From Casp-Chloro-G3 sp002816715 (lineage in GTDB: Bacteria; Chloroflexota; Dehalococcoidia; Lucifugimonadales; UBA3495): a stretch of 17,171 nt of DNA. A program made the translations under genes and the position numbers. The stretch is from assembly GCA_027623815.1 (NCBI GenBank), contig JAQBUV010000055.1, positions 1 to 17,171 of the forward strand. The letters are read 5' to 3'. Under the pieces are notes generated by a model. That model searched no databases, was not told the DNA's origin, and worked only from the letters and a program-made list of their open reading frames with translations. Within the stretch, counting starts at the first letter, position 1, and every line of letters starts with the position of its first letter. Shown one piece after another: positions 13,287-17,171 of the stretch.

Positions 13287-15164
13287 ATGGCCACAGCAAC
13301 TAATGTAATGGCACGACCGGCCAGCGCCAGCGGACTCTGGAGCTGGATTACTACCGTAGACCACAAACGCATCGGCATTCTCTACGGTGTCACAGCTTTT
13401 TTGTTCTTCCTCCTGGCCGGAATAGAAGCTGGCGTAATCCGCATGCAACTGGCCGTTCCAGACAACACCCTGGTCAGCCCCGACGTGTTTAACCAGATGT
13501 TCACCATGCATGCCACGGCCATGATATTCATGGCCATCATGCCGATGAGCTCCGCATTCTTTAACTTTATAATTCCACTGGCCATCGGGGCCAGAGACGT
13601 TGCCTTCCCCCGATTGAACGCCTTTAGCTACTGGACCTTCCTGTTTGGTGCGCTGCTGATACACTTCAGTTTTGTGGTGCAGCAGGTGCCCGACGCGGGC
13701 TGGTTCTCTTACGCCAACTTGTCTGAAAAACCCTTCAGTTCCGGCCAGGGGATCGACTTCTGGGCTTTGGGATTGCAGGTCTTGGGCGTGGCGTCACTGG
13801 CAGCGGCTTTTAACTTCGTCGTGACCATTATTAACATGCGCGCTCCCGGCATGAGCCTGATGCGCATGCCCCTGTTTGTCTGGATGACTCTGGTAACCTC
13901 AATCCTGTTGGTGCTGGCCTTCCCGGTTATCACCGTCGGCCTGATTGAGTTGACCATGGACCGGGCCTTCGGAACCAGCTTCTTCAACACTGCCGGCGGC
14001 GGCGACCCAATTCTATGGCAGCACCTGTTCTGGATTTTTGGACACCCGGAAGTGTACATTCTGATTCTCCCGCCGATGGGCATTGTGTCTGAAATCATAC
14101 CCACGTTCTCCAAGAAACCGCTGTTTGGGTACCCGGTGATGGTATTCTCGGGAATCGTGATTGGAATCATGGGTTGGGCGGTCTGGAGCCACCACATGTT
14201 CACGGTGGGCCTGGGGCCGGTGGCCAACTCGGTGTTCACCATTACCACCATGCTCATCGCGGTTCCCACTGGCGTGAAGATATTCAACTGGATTGGCACC
14301 ATGTGGGGCGGTTCCATTGAATTCAAAACTCCGATGCTGTTCGCCATTGGGTTTGTGGCCTTGTTCATTGTCGGTGGACTCAGCGGTGTCTCCCACGCGG
14401 TATCACCATCCGACGCTCAACAGCAGGACACTTATTACATTGTCGCGCACATCCATTACGTGCTTTTCGGCGGCTCTATCTTCGGGTTATTCGCCGGCAT
14501 TTACTACTGGTTCCCCAAGATAACTGGCAGGCTGATGCACGAAGGTCTGGGCAAGCTGAATTTCTGGCTGATGTTCGTCGGGATGAACATCACCTTCTTC
14601 CCAATGCACTTCCTGGGTCTCAACGGAATGCCCCGCCGAATCTATACCTACTCCTCAGATTTTGGCTGGGACTGGTTGAACCTGGTGGCCAGCGCCGGTT
14701 ACTTTGTGCTCTTCGCCGGGATTGTAGCTTTCTTGGTAAACTTCTTCATCACCGTGAAGAACGGCAAGCTGGCGGGTCACGACCCCTGGGACGCTCCCGG
14801 GCTGGAGTGGACCATTGCATCGCCGCCGCCGGTTTACAATTTTGCTAAAGTACCCCAGGTGGTTGGTCTGGATCACTACTGGTTGGTCAAGCGGCGGGCC
14901 GCGGCTGAAGGCCATCCGATCACCGAGGCGGAAGCCTATGTGGATCCGGAAACAATTCATATGCCCAGCCCTTCATATTGGCCGATTGTCACCGCCTTTG
15001 GAGTTTTGGTATTGGCGGCCGGGTTCCTGATCGAATTCCCCTGGCCCTACATCAAGTTCCCAGTGCCAATTATCGGCGGGATCATCTCCTTCATCGGAGT
15101 ACTTGGGTGGAGTTTTGAACCGGCCGCGCCCGAAGCTCATCACGGTTCTGAAGACCACCATTAG
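13287..15164 (+). CDS. coxA: Cytochrome c oxidase subunit I, A1-type heme-copper oxidase
   Basis: A 625-residue catalytic subunit that reduces oxygen to water and pumps protons. Low-spin heme a ligands: H75 (MHATAM) and H390. High-spin a3 ligand: H388 (AHIHYV). CuB ligands: H253 (GHPEVY) with cross-link Tyr257, and H302/H303 (WSHHMF). D-channel residues N93, D104, N111 and the gating Glu255 are present, as is K-channel Lys331 (PTGVKIFNW), so this is a proton-pumping A1-type enzyme. Arginines 450-451 (MPRRIY) contact heme propionates. The C-terminus is longer than in 12-helix enzymes, with two further hydrophobic helices (about 564-583 and 588-610) and a His-rich tail. GAAGG (13277-13281) precedes the ATG, with AGGAG further up. 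The gene lies 62 bases after coxB. Confidence 0.97.
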   Translation: MATATNVMARPASASGLWSWITTVDHKRIGILYGVTAFLFFLLAGIEAGVIRMQLAVPDNTLVSPDVFNQMFTMHATAMIFMAIMPMSSAFFNFIIPLAIGARDVAFPRLNAFSYWTFLFGALLIHFSFVVQQVPDAGWFSYANLSEKPFSSGQGIDFWALGLQVLGVASLAAAFNFVVTIINMRAPGMSLMRMPLFVWMTLVTSILLVLAFPVITVGLIELTMDRAFGTSFFNTAGGGDPILWQHLFWIFGHPEVYILILPPMGIVSEIIPTFSKKPLFGYPVMVFSGIVIGIMGWAVWSHHMFTVGLGPVANSVFTITTMLIAVPTGVKIFNWIGTMWGGSIEFKTPMLFAIGFVALFIVGGLSGVSHAVSPSDAQQQDTYYIVAHIHYVLFGGSIFGLFAGIYYWFPKITGRLMHEGLGKLNFWLMFVGMNITFFPMHFLGLNGMPRRIYTYSSDFGWDWLNLVASAGYFVLFAGIVAFLVNFFITVKNGKLAGHDPWDAPGLEWTIASPPPVYNFAKVPQVVGLDHYWLVKRRAAAEGHPITEAEAYVDPETIHMPSPSYWPIVTAFGVLVLAAGFLIEFPWPYIKFPVPIIGGIISFIGVLGWSFEPAAPEAHHGSEDHH

Positions 15165-15176
15165 GAGGCCCTAGTC

Positions 15177-15848
15177 TTGGCTTACGCCAGCGGACAATTA
15201 CCTACGACAGATGTAGACCACACCTACACCACAACCGGTCTGAACCACCGGAAACTGTTGATGTGGACATTTCTCAGCTCCGACTGCCTGTTCTTCGGCG
15301 CGTTAATCGCCACTTACATGGTCTATCGGGGCCAGAGCTTGGTGGGGCCTTACCCCATCGACATAATCGACATTCCCCTCACCACCATCAGCACCTTCGT
15401 GCTGCTGTGCAGTTCTTTTGCCATGGTGCAAGCTCTGGCAGCGACTAATCGGAACGACCAGAGAGGCATTCAGTTGTGGTTGCTAGCCACCATATTGATG
15501 GGTGCCACATTCATTGGTTTTCAGATTTATGAGTTCAATGCCTTCAGAATGGAAGGACTGAAGATAGACACCAATCTGTTTGGCACAACCTTCTTCACCC
15601 TGACCGGATTTCACGGCGCCCACGTTACGCTGGGCCTAGTGTGGCTGACGATTCTGTTGATTATGGGACGCAAAGGGAAATTGGGCCCGGCACAATCTCT
15701 GGATGTTGAGATTGCCGGTCTGTACTGGCACTTCGTCGATATTGTGTGGATTGTAATCTTTACGCTGCTCTACCTGATTGGTGGATTCGATGCCGGTCCC
15801 ACCGCCGGTTTGCTAATTGAGCCTTCATTGTTGTCCCTCCCGACCTAA
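15177..15848 (+). CDS. coxC: Cytochrome c oxidase subunit III (short, five-helix form)
   Basis: A 223-residue subunit III that stabilises CoxA and supports proton uptake. Five hydrophobic helices are visible (about 28-50, 66-88, 98-118, 137-163, 182-203), as in bacterial short forms lacking the first two helices of the seven-helix version. Diagnostic stretches are NHRKLLMWTFLSSDCLFFGAL, LTGFHGAHVTLGLVW and LYWHFVDIVWIVIFTLLYL. The TTG start at 15177 is well supported by AGGAGG (15163-15168) eight bases upstream; that motif overlaps the coxA stop, so translation is tightly coupled. Confidence 0.96.
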   Translation: MAYASGQLPTTDVDHTYTTTGLNHRKLLMWTFLSSDCLFFGALIATYMVYRGQSLVGPYPIDIIDIPLTTISTFVLLCSSFAMVQALAATNRNDQRGIQLWLLATILMGATFIGFQIYEFNAFRMEGLKIDTNLFGTTFFTLTGFHGAHVTLGLVWLTILLIMGRKGKLGPAQSLDVEIAGLYWHFVDIVWIVIFTLLYLIGGFDAGPTAGLLIEPSLLSLPT

Positions 15849-15860
15849 GGAGCAAGGTAC

Positions 15861-16631
15861 ATGAGCACCCACTCGCCAGAACATCACGACAGTCGGCATC
15901 CCTCCTTTAAGCAATACTCGCTGATTGCGATAGCCCTGTTCGCGATTACAGCCGTAGAGTTCCTCATTATTGTCCCGGAAAGATTCCAGGGGGCCGGTGT
16001 AGTGCTTGCTCCCCTAATCGCCTTGTCGGCTCTCAAGTTCGCCATTGTTATCATGTTTTACATGCACTTGAAGTTCGACAATCGCTTGCTTGGCGGTGTG
16101 TTCATCACCGGACTGGTTCTGGCGTTTATGGCAGGTTCAGCGGTGCTGTTATTGTTTGGCTCCTTTCAGCCGACCCCACGAGATTATGCCGCCGCGAATG
16201 CGGTCGCCTACACCCACCCCGGAGAAGGCGGTGCTCATGAGGAAGTGGAAATGGAGCAGCCGGTGCCCGGTGTTACCCCCGATGGTGGCACAGAGATGGT
16301 GGTCGAGGAGCCTGCTGGCGGATCGGACCTGGTGGCCCGGGGGCAGGCGATATTCACCGGATCCGGTGGTTGTCTAGCTTGCCACACCATAGAGGGCATC
16401 GCCAGCGGAGTGGTGGGGCCTGACCTGACCAATATCGGCACCGACGGCGCTACCCGACAACCCGGCGTATCCGCCCGCGACTACATCACCGAGGCCATTA
16501 AAATGCCGGAGGCGTTCGTACCCACTGGGGTGGAAAGGGCGATTCCAGGCTTAATGACCAGTGCGCTTACCGCCAGCCTCAGCGACGCGGACGTGGAAGC
16601 CCTGGTTGAGTTTTTGCTGGCACAGCAGTAA
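15861..16631 (+). CDS. Cytochrome c oxidase subunit IV fused to a cytochrome c domain
   Basis: A 256-residue fusion. Residues 15-100 hold three membrane helices of the prokaryotic subunit IV (COX4_pro/CtaF-like) type, including LKFAIVIMFYMHLKFDNR (58-75). A Glu/Pro/Gly-rich linker (about 103-155) follows, then an extracytoplasmic class I cytochrome c domain: GQAIFTGSGGCLACHTIEG, with heme-binding C171-L-A-C174-H175, and M232 (PGLMTS) as probable axial ligand. A bacterial subunit IV is usually about 90-120 residues without heme, so the cytochrome is an addition. CoxB also has one, giving two c-type hemes per complex. It could be an extra electron entry point or relay. AAGGAG (15847-15852) overlaps the coxC stop, eight bases before the ATG. 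The gene ends the operon before a terminator. Confidence 0.9.
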   Translation: MSTHSPEHHDSRHPSFKQYSLIAIALFAITAVEFLIIVPERFQGAGVVLAPLIALSALKFAIVIMFYMHLKFDNRLLGGVFITGLVLAFMAGSAVLLLFGSFQPTPRDYAAANAVAYTHPGEGGAHEEVEMEQPVPGVTPDGGTEMVVEEPAGGSDLVARGQAIFTGSGGCLACHTIEGIASGVVGPDLTNIGTDGATRQPGVSARDYITEAIKMPEAFVPTGVERAIPGLMTSALTASLSDADVEALVEFLLAQQ

Positions 16632-16654
16632 TCCGTTTATCTGATTGAGGTTTT

Positions 16655-16689
16655 AGTAGGGGCACCGCATGTGGTGTCCCTACTTTTTT
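16655..16689 (+). terminator. Rho-independent terminator of the cox operon
   Basis: GTAGGGGCACC (16656-16666) and GGTGTCCCTAC (16673-16683) form an 11-bp stem with one G-T wobble and a 6-base loop, followed by six T (16684-16689). An A before the stem can pair with the first T. It lies 24 bases after the last cox gene stop. The minus-strand side lacks a T-run, so it would not terminate the facing DUF952 gene. The stem resembles the GTAGGGGC palindromes at 1085 and 5554. Confidence 0.88.
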
Positions 16690-16705
16690 CCCAGTTGATC
16701 TGATG

Positions 16706-17050
16706 CTAATCCTGATCACTCACCCGGGAAAAGGTGCCGCCTGTACCCAGAGGAAGCGACCAGACCTTGGTCACGGCGTCCGTATTGAGCGGCCCGTATA
16801 TGTGGGGATAGATTTCACCGGAGCGACTGGCCTCCCGCTTGATGGGCGAAGTTAGACGCTCAGAGTCCACCTCCAGGGCCAGCAGGTCGGTGCGACCGGA
16901 GTAAAGGCGGTTGGCTACCTTCAGCATCTGGTTTATATTTTCGGAGCAGTGGATGAACCCTTCGGTTTCCAGCGACTCGGCCCGGTGTTCTGGAGTAGGC
17001 TTGGACGACTCCCAGCTGGCCTGGTCGATGAGGTGATAGATGGTCGGCAT
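16706..17050 (-). CDS. DUF952 family protein
   Basis: A 114-residue cytosolic protein matching the DUF952 family in length and conserved pattern: TIYHLIDQASW at the N-terminus, LETEGFIHCSENINQ (28-42), VANRLYSG, LLALEVDSERL, and YPHIYGPLN (81-89). The conserved His/Ser in GFIHCS and the PHIYGPL loop are characteristic; the fold is related to ADP-ribosyltransferase-like proteins in some classifications, but no activity is assigned here. GGAG lies about six bases before the ATG on the minus strand. It faces the cox operon across its terminator and is transcribed independently. Confidence 0.9.
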   Translation of the reverse strand: MPTIYHLIDQASWESSKPTPEHRAESLETEGFIHCSENINQMLKVANRLYSGRTDLLALEVDSERLTSPIKREASRSGEIYPHIYGPLNTDAVTKVWSLPLGTGGTFSRVSDQD

Positions 17051-17089
17051 AATCGCTCCACATGAGTTTGAGCAAATTGGACGTTGCTT

Positions 17090-17117
17090 ATTCTAGCGCA
17101 TCGCTGGCTGTTCGCAA
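17090..17117 (-). promoter_or_regulatory. Possible promoter for the DUF952 gene
   Basis: Reading the minus strand, TTGCGA (17117-17112) and TAGAAT (17095-17090) are 16 bases apart, with four and five consensus matches. Transcription would start about 33 bases before the ATG. Bases 17118-17171 hold nothing else recognisable before the window ends. Confidence 0.4.
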
Positions 17118-17171
17118 CTATTAGAACTGTCCCAGGGTTGGTTATGCTAGTATCTGATGGTAGGATGGGCA

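Noticed and set aside
13709..14368. 219-codon minus-strand frame inside coxA
   Set aside because: Antisense to highly conserved coxA codons (GHPEVY, WSHHMF regions); no independent support.
1..17171. Defence, phage, CRISPR, toxin-antitoxin or insertion sequence content
   Set aside because: No transposase, integrase, nuclease, reverse transcriptase, repeat-spacer array or paired small toxin/antitoxin frames were found; all substantial genes are metabolic, transport or respiratory.

Overview
The window (about 17.2 kb, moderately GC-rich by eye) looks like ordinary chromosome of an aerobic bacterium, most plausibly a Chloroflexota member of the Dehalococcoidia/SAR202 kind. The reasons are indirect: an F420-type luciferase-like monooxygenase beside carboxymuconolactone-decarboxylase, MmgE/PrpD and SDR enzymes; a caa3-type oxidase with lipoprotein-like subunit II; several GTG/TTG starts; and degenerate intergenic palindromes of kinds common in that phylum. 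No 16S or ribosomal gene is present, so the placement is an inference.

Left part (about 100-6390, all on +): probable small-molecule catabolic genes. In order: LLM-class flavin oxidoreductase, tandem-domain carboxymuconolactone decarboxylase (CMD) protein, alpha/beta hydrolase-fold protein, HPP-family membrane protein, an 80-residue membrane protein, MmgE/PrpD protein, SDR. Three of these depart from their family at catalytic positions. The alpha/beta hydrolase has Thr where the nucleophile Ser should be, the SDR has Ser/Asn instead of Tyr/Lys, and the PrpD homologue has altered His/Asp motifs. No substrate can be named from sequence.

Middle (6409-9909): a lipoprotein with a C-terminal thioredoxin-like domain (+), a repeat-bearing convergent gap, then a minus-strand operon of ABC ATPase, ABC-2 permease and small lipoprotein.

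Right part (9985-16631, +): heme A synthase (ctaA) and heme O synthase (ctaB) overlapping by four bases, then, behind its own good sigma70-type promoter, coxB-coxA-coxC-subunit IV, closed by a strong rho-independent terminator. CtaB and CtaA make the heme A that CoxA needs. CoxB carries CuA and a fused cytochrome c. Subunit IV carries a second fused cytochrome c, so the encoded oxidase would have two covalent c-type hemes. A DUF952 gene lies on the minus strand after the terminator.

No tRNA, rRNA, CRISPR, insertion sequence, phage or recognisable defence system was seen. The most unusual items are the two-cytochrome caa3 layout and the run of enzymes with altered active sites.
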